DNA from: XN24 sp035514535
Lineage (GTDB): Bacteria; Pseudomonadota; Gammaproteobacteria; Steroidobacterales; XN24
Reading direction: 5' to 3'
Length of the DNA stretch: 64,000 nt
Assembly: GCA_035514535.1 (NCBI GenBank)
Contig: DATKAZ010000055.1
Coordinates: 1-64,000, forward strand
The position numbers and the translations under genes are program-made. Below the pieces are notes generated by a model. The model searched no databases. It was not told the origin of the DNA and was given only the letters and a program-made list of their open reading frames with translations. Of the stretch, positions 16,556 to 25,386 are shown in pieces; position 1 is the stretch's first letter; every line of letters starts with the position of its first letter.

Positions 16556-17721
16556 ACGACCCCCGGGCAGACGAGCCCAAGGACGACCCGAACGGTACGG
16601 CCGCATCCGCAGCCGAGCCGGCCGAAGAACCCCGGCCGGAGCCTGCGGCCCCCGAGGAGACCGGGCGGGCACCCGCGGCAGGTGCTGCGCAGGCCTCGCC
16701 CGGCCGGTCGTTCAGCATCGTACTCGGCCTGTTCGCGCTGTTGATCGCGATCGCCGCCGCCGGCGGCATCGCATTTACCTGGTGGCAGGTGGCCGAACAG
16801 CAGGAGATCGTCGCGACGCAGCGCAGCGAAGCCTCGGCGACGCTCGCCGATGTTCGCGACCTCGTCGAAGCCAGCGAGGAGCGCCTCGCCGTCCTCGAGG
16901 AACGTCTCGCCACCATCGACCGCAGCGCCGACGAGCGCCGCAGCTCGCTCGACGCCATGGACGCCGAGCTTAAGCAGGCACGCGCGCGGCTCGACGCGCT
17001 GTCCGCAGAGGACGCCGGCGTGGAGCGCTCGCCATCGGTGGAGCGCTCGCCATCGCTGGCGGAAATCGAGTTCCTGCTGCTGCTCGCCCGGCGCGAACTG
17101 GCGCTGGCCGACAATCCGCGTGTCGCCCTGGCGGCACTGCGGGAGGCCGATCAGCGGGTGGCGCGGCTGGACGATCCGGCCCTGCGCGACGTGCGGGCCG
17201 CCATCAACGACGAGATCGCCGCCGTGGAAGCGGTCGCGAGCGTGGACCTCGAAGGGACCGCGATGCGCCTCGCCAGCCTGGCGGGACGCGTCGAGGGCCT
17301 GCCGCTGCGAGCGAGCCTCGCGCCGGATGTGCCGGCCGCCCGGCAGGCCGACGAGCTCAGCGGATGGGCACGCCTCAAGCAGCGGGTGCGCGCGGCAGCC
17401 GCCGGCCTGTTCCGCATCCGCCGCACCGACGCGCCCGCGACGCCGCTGCTGGCGCCCGACGAGTCATTTTTCCTTTACCGCAACATCGAGCTGGACCTGC
17501 GTAGCGCGCGCCTCGCGGTGCTGTCGCGCGATGCCCGGAACTATTCCGCCAGCCTCGCCGCCGCACGCAACGGCCTGGCCGAGTACTTCGAGACCGGGGA
17601 CGAGGCCGTGCAATCCATGATCGCCGCCATCGAAGAGCTCGAGGATCGCGATATTGCGCCGCAGTGGCCGGAGATCTCCCGCTCGCTGGCGCTGCTGCGC
17701 ACGGCCGGGACGACGGACTAG
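16552..17721 (+). CDS. hemX: HemX-like membrane protein
   Basis: The ATG at 16552 overlaps the hemD stop. The 389-residue protein has a Pro/Glu/Ala-rich cytoplasmic N-terminus (1-50), a single transmembrane helix (about 55-78), a coiled-coil stretch (about 84-160) and a C-terminal periplasmic helical domain with ELDLRSARLAVLSRD. This is the HemX family seen with hemCD and hemY in gammaproteobacteria; an enzymatic role has not been established. A perfect 18-base tandem duplication (17020-17055) repeats VERSPS in the linker. It is followed directly by hemY. Confidence 0.9.
   Translation: MNDPRADEPKDDPNGTAASAAEPAEEPRPEPAAPEETGRAPAAGAAQASPGRSFSIVLGLFALLIAIAAAGGIAFTWWQVAEQQEIVATQRSEASATLADVRDLVEASEERLAVLEERLATIDRSADERRSSLDAMDAELKQARARLDALSAEDAGVERSPSVERSPSLAEIEFLLLLARRELALADNPRVALAALREADQRVARLDDPALRDVRAAINDEIAAVEAVASVDLEGTAMRLASLAGRVEGLPLRASLAPDVPAARQADELSGWARLKQRVRAAAAGLFRIRRTDAPATPLLAPDESFFLYRNIELDLRSARLAVLSRDARNYSASLAAARNGLAEYFETGDEAVQSMIAAIEELEDRDIAPQWPEISRSLALLRTAGTTD
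17020..17055. repeat. 18-base perfect tandem duplication inside hemX
   Basis: Two identical 18-base units lie back to back (17020-17037 and 17038-17055), each encoding VERSPS. The duplication stays in frame and falls in the linker after the coiled coil, so it probably does little harm. It looks recent because the two copies are identical. Confidence 0.85.
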
Positions 17722-18918
17722 ATGCGCCTCGGCCTGTTGCTGCTCGTTGCCCTCGCGCTCGGCGCATTGGGCGCCCATTGGCTGCTCGGCGACCAGGGCT
17801 ACGTGCTGGTCAACGTCCGCGGCTGGATGTTCGAGACATCGGTGCCGGGCCTCGTGATCGCATTGCTCGTCGGATACGCATTCGTGCGGCTCATCGCATG
17901 GCTGGTCCAGGCGCCGCGTCGCATGGGCCGCGCCGTCGGCGACCTTCGCGGCAGGCGCGCGCAACGCCACCTGGACAATGCCTTTGCGGCGATCGCCGAA
18001 GGCAAGTGGCGCCGGGGCGAGCGCCTGCTTGGCCGCGCGACGCGGGGACCGGCCTCGCTCGCCGGCTACCTGGCGGCGGCGCGGGCCGCGCAGGAACAGG
18101 AGGCCCCGGAGCGACGCGACGCGTGGCTGCGGCTCGCTTACGAGGCGGATCCCTCCGCCGCGCCCGCCGTGCTGCTGACCCAGGCCGAGCTGCAGCTCGA
18201 GCACGGGCAGCTCGAGCAGGCGCTCGCCACGTTGCAGCAACTCGAGACCGTGTCGCCCGGTCACCCGCGCGGGCTCGTCCTGCAGGCGCGGCTGCTGGAG
18301 CGGCTCGCCGACTGGCCGGGCCTCGAGGCCTTGCTGCCGCGACTGCGTGGCGCCAAGGCGCTGGACGCCGCGGCGCTCCAGGGTCTCGAGGTCCGCGTCG
18401 GCCAGGCCAAGCTCGACGGCGCCGTCGATGCCGCCGGCCTCGAGGCGGCATGGCAGGCGCAGCGCAAGGACGTCCGCCGGCATCCTGCGATCCTGGAGAG
18501 CTACGCGCGTGGGGCCATGCGGGTCGGGTCGGCGGACCAGGCGGAAGCGGTCCTGCGGCGTGCGTTGAAATCGGCCTGGGCGCCGGCGCTGGTAGCCGCC
18601 TACGGGCGCCTCGATACGAGCAACCCCACGGCACAGCTCGCTCATGCCGAGAAATGGCTCAATGAACGCCCCGAGGACCCGGAACTGCTGCTGGCGTGCG
18701 GCCGCCTCTGTCTGAAGACCCAGCTCTGGGGCAAGGCGCGCAGCTACCTGGAGACCAGCCTCGCGATTCGCCCGAGCCCGGAGGCCTGGCAGATCTACGG
18801 CGAACTGCTCGTCCAGCTGGGCGAATCCGGCGCGGCCTCGGAGGCCTTCCGCCAGGGCCTGGCCGCCGCGTCCGGCAGCGCCCCCGCGCTCGCGGCCCCG
18901 AAGCCCGACGTCGACTGA
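17722..18918 (+). CDS. hemY: HemY-like membrane protein with TPR repeats
   Basis: The start follows the hemX stop with no gap (TAGATG). The 398-residue protein has two N-terminal transmembrane helices (about 1-22 and 40-63) and the HemY_N landmarks GDQGYVLV and GRAVGDLRGRRAQRHL, then a helical solenoid of TPR-like repeats. It is the gammaproteobacterial HemY of the hem operon, not the oxygen-dependent protoporphyrinogen oxidase also called HemY in other bacteria. Its molecular role is not settled. It converges with the reductase gene that ends at 18935. Confidence 0.9.
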   Translation: MRLGLLLLVALALGALGAHWLLGDQGYVLVNVRGWMFETSVPGLVIALLVGYAFVRLIAWLVQAPRRMGRAVGDLRGRRAQRHLDNAFAAIAEGKWRRGERLLGRATRGPASLAGYLAAARAAQEQEAPERRDAWLRLAYEADPSAAPAVLLTQAELQLEHGQLEQALATLQQLETVSPGHPRGLVLQARLLERLADWPGLEALLPRLRGAKALDAAALQGLEVRVGQAKLDGAVDAAGLEAAWQAQRKDVRRHPAILESYARGAMRVGSADQAEAVLRRALKSAWAPALVAAYGRLDTSNPTAQLAHAEKWLNERPEDPELLLACGRLCLKTQLWGKARSYLETSLAIRPSPEAWQIYGELLVQLGESGAASEAFRQGLAAASGSAPALAAPKPDVD

Positions 18919-18934
18919 GCGACGCTGTCGCCAA

Positions 18935-19954
18935 TCAGCCCATGTTCGTCGCGAATTCGAAGGAATCGAAGAACAGCCGGCCTTGTGGCAGACCGTGCGC
19001 CGGAAACAGTTCCTGGAGCACGGCGATCATGGGCGGCGGCCCCGCGGCATAGACGTCCGCTGCGGCGAGCGATGGATAGTCGTCGAGCACGGCCTCGTGC
19101 ACCAAGCCGCGGCGTCCCTGCCAGCCGTCCTCCGGCAGGGGCTCGGACATCACCGGCGTGAACCGCAGCCAGTCGTAGCGCTCGGCCCAACGCGCCACCC
19201 GTGCCCCGGCGTAGAGATCGCGCGGGCGGCGGACCCCCCAGAAGAAATGCACCGACCGCGTCGTGCCACGATGCATCAGGTGGCGCAGCATCGACTGGAT
19301 GGGCGCGAAGCCCGTGCCGCCGGCGACCATGATGACCGGCCGATCCGAGTCTTCCCGCAGCCAGAACCCGCCCAACGGACCCTCCAGCCGCAACAGGGAG
19401 CGCTCGCGCAGCCCGTGGAACACGTGCGCAGTGAAATCGCCGCCGTCGACCCGGCGCACGTGCAGCTCGAGGCGCTCCGACTCGTGCGGCGGGTTGGCCA
19501 TGGAGTAGCTGCGTCGGCGCCCGCCGTCGAGCAGGAAGTCCACGTACTGGCCGGCGAGGAAGACGAACGGCTCCAGCGACGGCAGCTTGACCGCGAGGCG
19601 CATCACGTCGTGGCACAACAGCTCGCGTGACTCGACCCGGCACGGCAGGCGGCGGATGCGGACGTCCTCGGGCACGGCCAGCGCCCGCGCCTCAAGCACG
19701 AGGTCCGAACGGGCCCGCGCCTGGCACAGCAGCGCCCTGCCCGCCTGCGCGTCGCCGGCCGTCAGCCACGGCGGGAGCCCGCGCGGGTAGTGAAGCTCCC
19801 CGGCAATGATTCTCGCCTCACAAGCGCCGCAGCTGCCGCCACGGCAGCTGTGCGGCAGGTGCAGGCCGGCGCGCAGGCCGGCGGCGAGCACGGATTCACC
19901 GTCCAGCACCTCGAAGCGCTCCCCGCCGGGATGTAACCTGACGATATGAACCAT
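18935..19954 (-). CDS. 2Fe-2S/FAD-dependent oxidoreductase (CDP-6-deoxy-glucoseen reductase-like)
   Basis: The 339-residue protein joins an N-terminal plant-type ferredoxin domain, with cluster ligands Cys37, Cys42, Cys45 and Cys77, to an FAD-binding domain (RRRSYSMANPP near 165-175) and an NAD-binding domain (MVAGGTGFAPIQSM near 210-223), ending EFATNMG. This layout moves electrons from NAD(P)H through FAD to the iron-sulfur centre. In E. coli the flavin reductase gene fre sits beside ubiD and can supply reduced FMN for the prenyl-FMN cofactor of UbiD. Here ubiD is about 2.3 kb away on the same strand, so a similar role is possible but inferred. Its first 9 coding bases overlap the divergent gene at 19946. 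Confidence 0.85.
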   Translation of the reverse strand: MVHIVRLHPGGERFEVLDGESVLAAGLRAGLHLPHSCRGGSCGACEARIIAGELHYPRGLPPWLTAGDAQAGRALLCQARARSDLVLEARALAVPEDVRIRRLPCRVESRELLCHDVMRLAVKLPSLEPFVFLAGQYVDFLLDGGRRRSYSMANPPHESERLELHVRRVDGGDFTAHVFHGLRERSLLRLEGPLGGFWLREDSDRPVIMVAGGTGFAPIQSMLRHLMHRGTTRSVHFFWGVRRPRDLYAGARVARWAERYDWLRFTPVMSEPLPEDGWQGRRGLVHEAVLDDYPSLAAADVYAAGPPPMIAVLQELFPAHGLPQGRLFFDSFEFATNMG

Positions 19955-20857
19955 TCAGAACGCCCCGCCGCCGGGGCCCCCGGCGTCACCGTACTGGGCT
20001 GCGGCTATACCGGCCGCCGCCTGCTGAAAATCTGCCGCGACGCCGGGCGCGACCTGCTCGGGATCGTCCGCTCGGAGGAGTCGGCCGCAGGGCTGCGCTC
20101 GACCGGCGCGGCGGTGGAAATCCTGGACCTCGATGCGCCGGGCGGACAATTGCCGCATTCCTGGACCGGGAACCGGGCCGTCGTCTACATGGTCCCGCCT
20201 CCCGACGCCGGCAATACCGACGACCGGCTGCGCACATTCCTGGCGCGGCTGGCCGCGTCACCGTCGGTTCTAGTCTACCTCAGCACCACCGCGGTCTACG
20301 GGGATACGGGCGGCGCAAGCGTGGACGAAACCACGCAAGCCGCCCCCGGCTCCGGCCGCGGCCGGCGGCGACTCGATGCGGAGCAGGCACTGCTCGGCTG
20401 GGCGGACCGGACCGGCGTTCCGATCCGCATCTTGCGGGTGCCCGGCATCTATGGCCCCGGTCGCCTGCCGGTGGAACGGCTCCGCCACGGCGCACCGGTG
20501 ACACGGGCCGAAGACGCGGGGCCCGGCAACCGGATCCATGTCGACGATCTCGCGGCCGTCAGCCTCGCTGCAGCGGATTACGGGGGGCCGGAGCGCGTTT
20601 TCAACGTCGGGGACGGCAACCACGCCAGCATGACCGAGTACTTTCGCGCGGTCGCCCGGGCCGCGGGGCTCGCGCCACCCCCCGAGCTGCCACTGGCCGA
20701 GCTGCTCGAGCGCGTCACCCCCGCCATGCGGGGCTTCCTCGTCGAGCGGCGGTGCGTCGATACCCGCAGGATGCGCGAGACACTCGATTTCCGGCCGCGC
20801 TACGAAGATCTCGAGGCCGGCATCATGGCCAGCCTCGCAGAGCGGGACCCGGAGTAG
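19946..20857 (+). CDS. SDR-family NAD(P)-dependent epimerase/dehydratase-like protein (YeeZ-like)
   Basis: The 303-residue protein has a nucleotide-binding motif TVLGCGYTGRR near residue 15 and the extended-SDR landmarks VYLSTTAVYG (with the Tyr and, unusually for the family, no clear YxxxK), RVPGIYGPGR and RIHVDDLA. It belongs with short epimerase-like proteins such as YeeZ, whose substrates are unknown. Its start lies inside the first codons of the divergent reductase gene (19954), so the two coding regions overlap head to head by 9 bases. No better downstream start exists before the glycine motif. Confidence 0.75.
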   Translation: MNHSERPAAGAPGVTVLGCGYTGRRLLKICRDAGRDLLGIVRSEESAAGLRSTGAAVEILDLDAPGGQLPHSWTGNRAVVYMVPPPDAGNTDDRLRTFLARLAASPSVLVYLSTTAVYGDTGGASVDETTQAAPGSGRGRRRLDAEQALLGWADRTGVPIRILRVPGIYGPGRLPVERLRHGAPVTRAEDAGPGNRIHVDDLAAVSLAAADYGGPERVFNVGDGNHASMTEYFRAVARAAGLAPPPELPLAELLERVTPAMRGFLVERRCVDTRRMRETLDFRPRYEDLEAGIMASLAERDPE

Positions 20858-20875
20858 CTTGCCGCCATCGAATGC

Positions 20876-20883
20876 TGTATACA
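20876..20883. promoter_or_regulatory. Candidate GntR operator (TGTATACA)
   Basis: The perfect palindrome TGTATACA, within ATGCTGTATACAAAACACA, lies 33 bases before the GntR-family gene at 20916. FadR-subfamily GntR regulators commonly bind short TGTATACA-type palindromes, so this may be an autoregulatory site. A short palindrome like this can also arise by chance. Confidence 0.4.
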
Positions 20884-20915
20884 AAACACAGTCTCACCGG
20901 CAGCCGAGGCATATC

Positions 20916-21557
20916 ATGGCCATACAGCGCCAGAATCTGCGCGACCAAGTTCGCGAGGAACTCATTGAATGGTTGTCGGACGGGCGCCTCGGGCCCGGCC
21001 AGCGGCTGGAAGAGGAACGCCTCAGCCGGGCCCTGGGAGTAAGCCGCACGCCCCTGCGCGAGGCGCTGGCGAACCTGACCAGCGAGGGCCTCGTCGAGGC
21101 CATACCGCGGCGGGGATTCCGCGTCCCGAAGCTGTCCGCGGAGCGCGTACGCGACCTGTTCCCGGTCATCGGCAGCCTCGAGGGCCTCGCGCTCAGGCTG
21201 TCGGGAGCGCGCGCGCTGGAGCTGGCGTCCGGCCTGGACGGCCTCAACGAGCGCCTGGTCCTGCCCCACCTGAGTCCGCGGCAGCGCGCCGAAATAGACC
21301 GGCGCTGGCACGAGATGCTCGTCAGCCGCAACCCGAATCGCGAGCTCGCGACCCTGCTGGAGCGCACCCGCAGCCGGGTGCGGCCCTACGCCGGGAGCTG
21401 GGAGCGCGGCGCGACGGACATCGAGGCCTCGCGCGCGGAGCACGCCGAGATCGCCCGGCTGCTCGGCTCAGGCCAGGTCGACGAGGCCGCTGAAGCGGTG
21501 CTGCGGCACTGGGTGCGCGCCATCCGCGTCGTCACGGCCTGGATCGCGCAGAAATAG
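20916..21557 (+). CDS. GntR-family transcriptional regulator (FadR/VanR subgroup)
   Basis: The ATG at 20916 (MAIQRQNLRDQVRE) is preferred over an upstream ATG at 20859, because the upstream extension has no domain match and would include the candidate operator. The 213-residue protein has an N-terminal winged helix with RLEEERLSRALGVSRTPLREALANL, and a mostly helical C-terminal FCD-like effector domain (about residues 80-205). These regulators usually sense small carboxylates. The metal-binding histidines of typical FCD domains are not all obvious here, so the effector is unknown. It converges with parA, 5 bases apart. Confidence 0.87.
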   Translation: MAIQRQNLRDQVREELIEWLSDGRLGPGQRLEEERLSRALGVSRTPLREALANLTSEGLVEAIPRRGFRVPKLSAERVRDLFPVIGSLEGLALRLSGARALELASGLDGLNERLVLPHLSPRQRAEIDRRWHEMLVSRNPNRELATLLERTRSRVRPYAGSWERGATDIEASRAEHAEIARLLGSGQVDEAAEAVLRHWVRAIRVVTAWIAQK

Positions 21558-21562
21558 CGTTC

Positions 21563-22201
21563 TTAAGGCTGACTGGCGGGGCTGTCCAGCCAGTCGGTCA
21601 GCGGCCGCCAGTGCTCCCAGTCCGGCCACGCGAGGTACTGGGGCAGCTCGAACACACCGAGGCCGCGCCCGTAGGCGCGCACGTAGTTCTGGGCGTCCCG
21701 CAGCGTCGCGACATAGGGCACCTTGAGCTTGCGCAGGTAGGCGTCGAGCTCGTCGAAGCTCAGCGTGTTTTCCTTGATGCGGTTCGCGACCACGGCGATC
21801 CTGGCCTGCCGGCGGGCCACTTTGCCCACTTCCAGCAGTTCCGTGATGAAGCCGGCTGCGGCACGCATATCGATGGCGGACGGCAGCACGGGCACCACCA
21901 CGGTCTCGGCACGGCGCACCAGTTCGGTCAGCTCCCGGCCGTGGGTGCGCGCAGGCGCGTCGATCACCACCACGTCGGCGTTGCGCGGCACCGCCCGCAG
22001 CCCGTCCTGATAGGCCGGCACGCCGGTGATCGGCGGGGCATCGGCCGGCCGCAGCCCGACCCAGTCGATGCTGGATCGCTGCGGATCGAAGTCCGCGAGA
22101 GCCACCTGCAGGCCCTGCGTCGCGTACCAGCTGGCCAGGTTGGTGGCGATCGTGCTCTTGCCACAGCCGCCCTTCGGATTCATCACCAGGATATGCCGCA
22201 T
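21563..22201 (-). CDS. Orphan ParA/MinD-family ATPase
   Basis: The 212-residue protein starts with a deviant Walker A motif KGGCGKST (residues 10-17, signature lysine Lys10) and has DFDPQRSS, the switch segment VVVIDAPA and a VANRIKEN segment. These mark a ParA-type dimerising ATPase. No parB gene or parS-like repeat is nearby, and the protein lacks an N-terminal helix-turn-helix. Such orphan ParA proteins position cellular cargo or act in cell-pole functions; the cargo here is not known. It shares orientation with ubiD, 61 bases downstream of it. Confidence 0.88.
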   Translation of the reverse strand: MRHILVMNPKGGCGKSTIATNLASWYATQGLQVALADFDPQRSSIDWVGLRPADAPPITGVPAYQDGLRAVPRNADVVVIDAPARTHGRELTELVRRAETVVVPVLPSAIDMRAAAGFITELLEVGKVARRQARIAVVANRIKENTLSFDELDAYLRKLKVPYVATLRDAQNYVRAYGRGLGVFELPQYLAWPDWEHWRPLTDWLDSPASQP

Positions 22202-22231
22202 CTTGCTCCCCCCGATTCAATAATTTTTCCC

Positions 22232-22252
22232 GACCCGGCGCGGGGCCGGGTC
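22232..22252. other. Strong hairpin between ubiD and parA
   Basis: GACCCGGC and GCCGGGTC form an 8-base-pair perfect stem around GCGGG. On the ubiD-to-parA transcript it is followed by GGGAAAAATT rather than by a U-tract, so it is not a standard intrinsic terminator. It could stabilise the ubiD 3' end. Confidence 0.45.
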
Positions 22253-22262
22253 ATTACCACGA

Positions 22263-23729
22263 TTATTCCAGGCCCAGCTCCGGCCAGATGGCATCGATCC
22301 GGGCGCGCACCTCCGGGGCCATGCTGATCGGTCGGCCCCAGGCCCTGTCCGTCTCGCCCCGCCACTTGTTGGTCGCATCGAAACCGATCTTCGAACCCAG
22401 CCCCGACACGGGCGAGGCAAAGTCCAGGTAATCGATCGGCGTGTTGCGGATAATCACCGTATCGCGATCCGGGTCCATCCGCGTCGTCATCGCCCAGATG
22501 ACATCCTGCCAGTTGCGCACGTCCACGTCGTCGTCCGTGACGATGACGAACTTGGTATACATGAACTGGCGCAGGAACGACCAGACGCCCAGCATCACGC
22601 GCTTGGCGTGCCCGGGATACTGCTTGCGCATGCTGACCACGGCCATGCGATACGAACAACCCTCCGGCGGCAGGTAGAAATCCACGATCTCCGGAAACTG
22701 CTTCTGCAGTATCGGCACAAACACTTCATTCAGTGCCACGCCGAGCACAGCCGGCTCGTCCGGCGGCCTGCCGGTATAGGTGCTGTGGTAGATCGGGTCA
22801 TCGCGCCAGCTGATCCGGTCCACGGTGAACACCGGGAATTCCTCGACCTCGTTGTAATAACCGGTGTGATCGCCGAACGGGCCTTCGGGCGCGGTATCGC
22901 CGGGCGCCAGGTGGCCCTCGAGGACGATCTCCGCGCCGGCCGGGACCTCGAGGTCGGAATGCGCGCATTTCACGACCTCCGTGCGCCCGCCCCGCAACAG
23001 GCCGGCAAAGGCGTATTCCGACAGGGTGTCGGGAATCGGCGTCACGGCGCCAAGGATGGTCGCCGGGTCCGCGCCGAGCGCCACCGCGACCGGAAACGGC
23101 TCACCGGGATGCCTGAGTTGCCAGTCGCGGAAGTCCAGTGCGCCGCCGCGATGCGGCAGCCAGCGCATGATGAGCCGGTTCCGGCCGATCAGTTGCTGGC
23201 GGTAGATGCCGAGATTCTGACGGGCGCGCTCCGGGCCGCGGGTGATGACCAGTCCCCAGGTCAGCAGCGGGCCCGCATCACCGGGCCAGCAGGTCTGGAT
23301 CGGCAGTCGCTCGAGATCGACATCCGCGCCGGCGACAAAATTCTGCTGGCAGGGCGCGGAGCGGACCGTCTTCGGCGCCATGTTCAGTACCTGGCGGAAC
23401 ACCGGCAGCTTCTCCCAGGCGTCGCGCATGCCCTTGGGCGGGTCGGGCTCCTTGAGGAACGCCAGCAGTTTGCCGACCTCACGCAGCGCCTCGACGCTGT
23501 CCTGGCCCATCCCCAGCGCGACGCGGCGGGGGGTGCCGAACAGGTTGCCGAGGACCGGCATATCGTGACCCGTGGGATGCTCGAACAGCAGCGCGGGGCC
23601 GCCGCGCTTCAACACGCGATCGCAGATCTCCGTCATCTCGAGCACGGGGCTGACGGGCGTCGTGATGCGCCGCAGCTCGCCCTGCGCCTCGAGCAGGCGA
23701 AGAAAATCCCTCAGATCGCTGTATTTCAT
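22263..23729 (-). CDS. ubiD: 3-octaprenyl-4-hydroxybenzoate decarboxylase UbiD
   Basis: The start at 23729 (MKYSDLRDFLRLLEAQGELRRI) matches the E. coli protein; the frame stays open upstream but without similarity. The 488-residue product has GGPALLFEHPTGHDMPVLGNLFGTP, GPFGDHTGYY and the C-terminal PVSGLGSKIGFDATNKW landmarks of UbiD enzymes. It removes the carboxyl group of the ubiquinone precursor using prenylated FMN, so it needs UbiX, which is not in the window. It is divergent from dapF, with only 47 bases between the start codons. Confidence 0.95.
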   Translation of the reverse strand: MKYSDLRDFLRLLEAQGELRRITTPVSPVLEMTEICDRVLKRGGPALLFEHPTGHDMPVLGNLFGTPRRVALGMGQDSVEALREVGKLLAFLKEPDPPKGMRDAWEKLPVFRQVLNMAPKTVRSAPCQQNFVAGADVDLERLPIQTCWPGDAGPLLTWGLVITRGPERARQNLGIYRQQLIGRNRLIMRWLPHRGGALDFRDWQLRHPGEPFPVAVALGADPATILGAVTPIPDTLSEYAFAGLLRGGRTEVVKCAHSDLEVPAGAEIVLEGHLAPGDTAPEGPFGDHTGYYNEVEEFPVFTVDRISWRDDPIYHSTYTGRPPDEPAVLGVALNEVFVPILQKQFPEIVDFYLPPEGCSYRMAVVSMRKQYPGHAKRVMLGVWSFLRQFMYTKFVIVTDDDVDVRNWQDVIWAMTTRMDPDRDTVIIRNTPIDYLDFASPVSGLGSKIGFDATNKWRGETDRAWGRPISMAPEVRARIDAIWPELGLE

Positions 23730-23776
23730 GTTCGCCACCCTGACCGCGGCGCGCCCACTATAATTGCGCCCCACCA

Positions 23777-24649
23777 ATGCGCCAAACTTCCCCCTCCACC
23801 GCACCCCGCCCGCTGGCTTTCCACAAGATGGTGGGCGCCGGCAACGATTTCGTGGTCGTGGATGCGCGCGCCACGGCCTTCGTGCCCGACCGGGCGCTCG
23901 CGCAACACATCGCCGACCGCAGGGACGGGATCGGTTGCGACCAGCTGCTGGTGATCGGGCCGGACACGTCGGGTGAGGCCGAGTTCACGTACCGGATCTG
24001 GAATGCGGACGGCGGCGAGGTGGGGCAGTGCGGCAACGGGGCGCGCTGCCTGGCGCTGCTGTGGGCCACGGAACTGGCGCCCGCGGCGAGAGAATTCTCG
24101 ATGCGCAGCGCCACGGGACTGGTGCAGGCGCGCGTCGCTGCCGGCCACGCCGAGGTATCGATGGGCGTGCCGGAGTTCCGGCCGGAGCGCATCCCGCTGG
24201 CCGCGACAAGCGAGGCCTCGCGCTATACCATGACGCTCGGCGACCGCAGCCTGGAGTTCGGCGCCGTGTCCATGGGCAATCCGCACGCGGTGATCGTATT
24301 GGACGAGATGGGTATCGACGACGTGGCGCGCGCCCCGGTGACGGAGCTGGGTCCGGCCGTGGAGCGGCACCCGGACTTCCCGCAGCGGGCGAATGTCGGC
24401 TTCGCGAGGGTACTGCGGCGCGACAGGATCGCGCTGCGCGTATGGGAACGCGGCGTCGGTGAGACCCTGGCCTGCGGCACCGGCGCCTGTGCCGCGGCGG
24501 CGATCCTGCATGATCGCGGCGTCGTGGACGCGCGCGTGACGGTCGAACTGCCGGGCGGCAGTCTCGGCGTCGAGTGGCACGGGCGCGGTAGTCCGGCGTG
24601 GCTCAGCGGCCCCTCGCGAAAGGTTTTCGAAGGAACGATCACACTGTGA
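23777..24649 (+). CDS. dapF: Diaminopimelate epimerase DapF
   Basis: The 290-residue enzyme has the two catalytic cysteines, Cys85 in GGEVGQCGNGARC and Cys233 in ETLACGTGACA, and the FHKMVGAGNDFVVVD opening. It interconverts LL- and meso-diaminopimelate for lysine and peptidoglycan synthesis. Compared with E. coli it has an N-terminal extension of about 11 residues before the conserved region, and no other start codon is available. It begins a tightly packed run in which its stop overlaps the DUF484 gene start. Confidence 0.96.
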   Translation: MRQTSPSTAPRPLAFHKMVGAGNDFVVVDARATAFVPDRALAQHIADRRDGIGCDQLLVIGPDTSGEAEFTYRIWNADGGEVGQCGNGARCLALLWATELAPAAREFSMRSATGLVQARVAAGHAEVSMGVPEFRPERIPLAATSEASRYTMTLGDRSLEFGAVSMGNPHAVIVLDEMGIDDVARAPVTELGPAVERHPDFPQRANVGFARVLRRDRIALRVWERGVGETLACGTGACAAAAILHDRGVVDARVTVELPGGSLGVEWHGRGSPAWLSGPSRKVFEGTITL

Positions 24650-25386
24650 GCATTCGAGACGAGCGCGGCCTGGCGGCCAGGACGGAGGGCGACGAGAGCG
24701 TCGCCGATTATCTCGCCGATCACCCGGATTTCTTCGAGCGCCATGCCGGGCTGCTCGAGCATTTGCGCCTGCCGCACCGCTCCGGCGCCGCCACGGTGTC
24801 GCTGGTCGAGCGCCAGGTCAGCGTGCTGCAGGACAAGAATCGCTCCCTGGAGCGACGGCTCCACGAGCTCGTGGACGTGGCGCGCTCCAACTCGGCACTG
24901 TCCGACAGGGTTCACGCGCTCGCCATCCGCCTCCTGAAGGCAACCGACTCGGCCTCCGTGCTGGCCGGCCTCGAGGCCGGCCTCAGGGAGGATTTCGGCG
25001 CCAGCCAGGCCGTCGTGGTGCTGCTGCATAACACGTCCGATATCGTGCGGCCCAGCGCGACGCGCTTCCTGCGCACTGCAGATCGCTCGGACCCGGCCCT
25101 CAAGGCTTTTGCCACTTTCATCCAGCAGAACCGGCCGCGCTGCGGTCGCATCCGCGACATTCAACGGGAGTTCCTGTTTCCCGGCGAGGCCTCCGGCATC
25201 GCCTCCGTGGCGATGGTGCCGCTGGGGCACGAGTGCGAGCTGGGCATCCTGGCGATCGGCAGCGCCGATTCCAGCAGGTTCAACCCGACCATGAGCACGG
25301 ATTTCCTTGCGCGGATCGGCGACCTGGCCGCCGCAGCCCTGGCCGCGGCGCGGCTGCGGCTGGAGAGCACGCGCGGGGGCGCATGA
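24646..25386 (+). CDS. DUF484 family protein (GAF-like)
   Basis: The GTG at 24646 overlaps the dapF stop (GTGA) and gives a 246-residue protein. The opening SVADYLADHPDFFERHAGLL followed by LRLPH is the DUF484 signature. Next comes a coiled-coil segment (about 52-80) and then a GAF-like domain. The dapF-DUF484-xerC order is common in gammaproteobacteria. The function is unknown; the GAF fold suggests small-molecule or redox sensing, which is inference. Confidence 0.88.
   Translation: MSIRDERGLAARTEGDESVADYLADHPDFFERHAGLLEHLRLPHRSGAATVSLVERQVSVLQDKNRSLERRLHELVDVARSNSALSDRVHALAIRLLKATDSASVLAGLEAGLREDFGASQAVVVLLHNTSDIVRPSATRFLRTADRSDPALKAFATFIQQNRPRCGRIRDIQREFLFPGEASGIASVAMVPLGHECELGILAIGSADSSRFNPTMSTDFLARIGDLAAAALAAARLRLESTRGGA

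Noticed and set aside
22232..22252. Hairpin as an intrinsic terminator for ubiD
   Set aside because: No T-rich tract follows on the ubiD-to-parA transcript.
23759..23764. TATAAT just before dapF as a promoter
   Set aside because: It would start transcription only about six bases before the ATG, and no -35 element is at the right distance. It may be chance.
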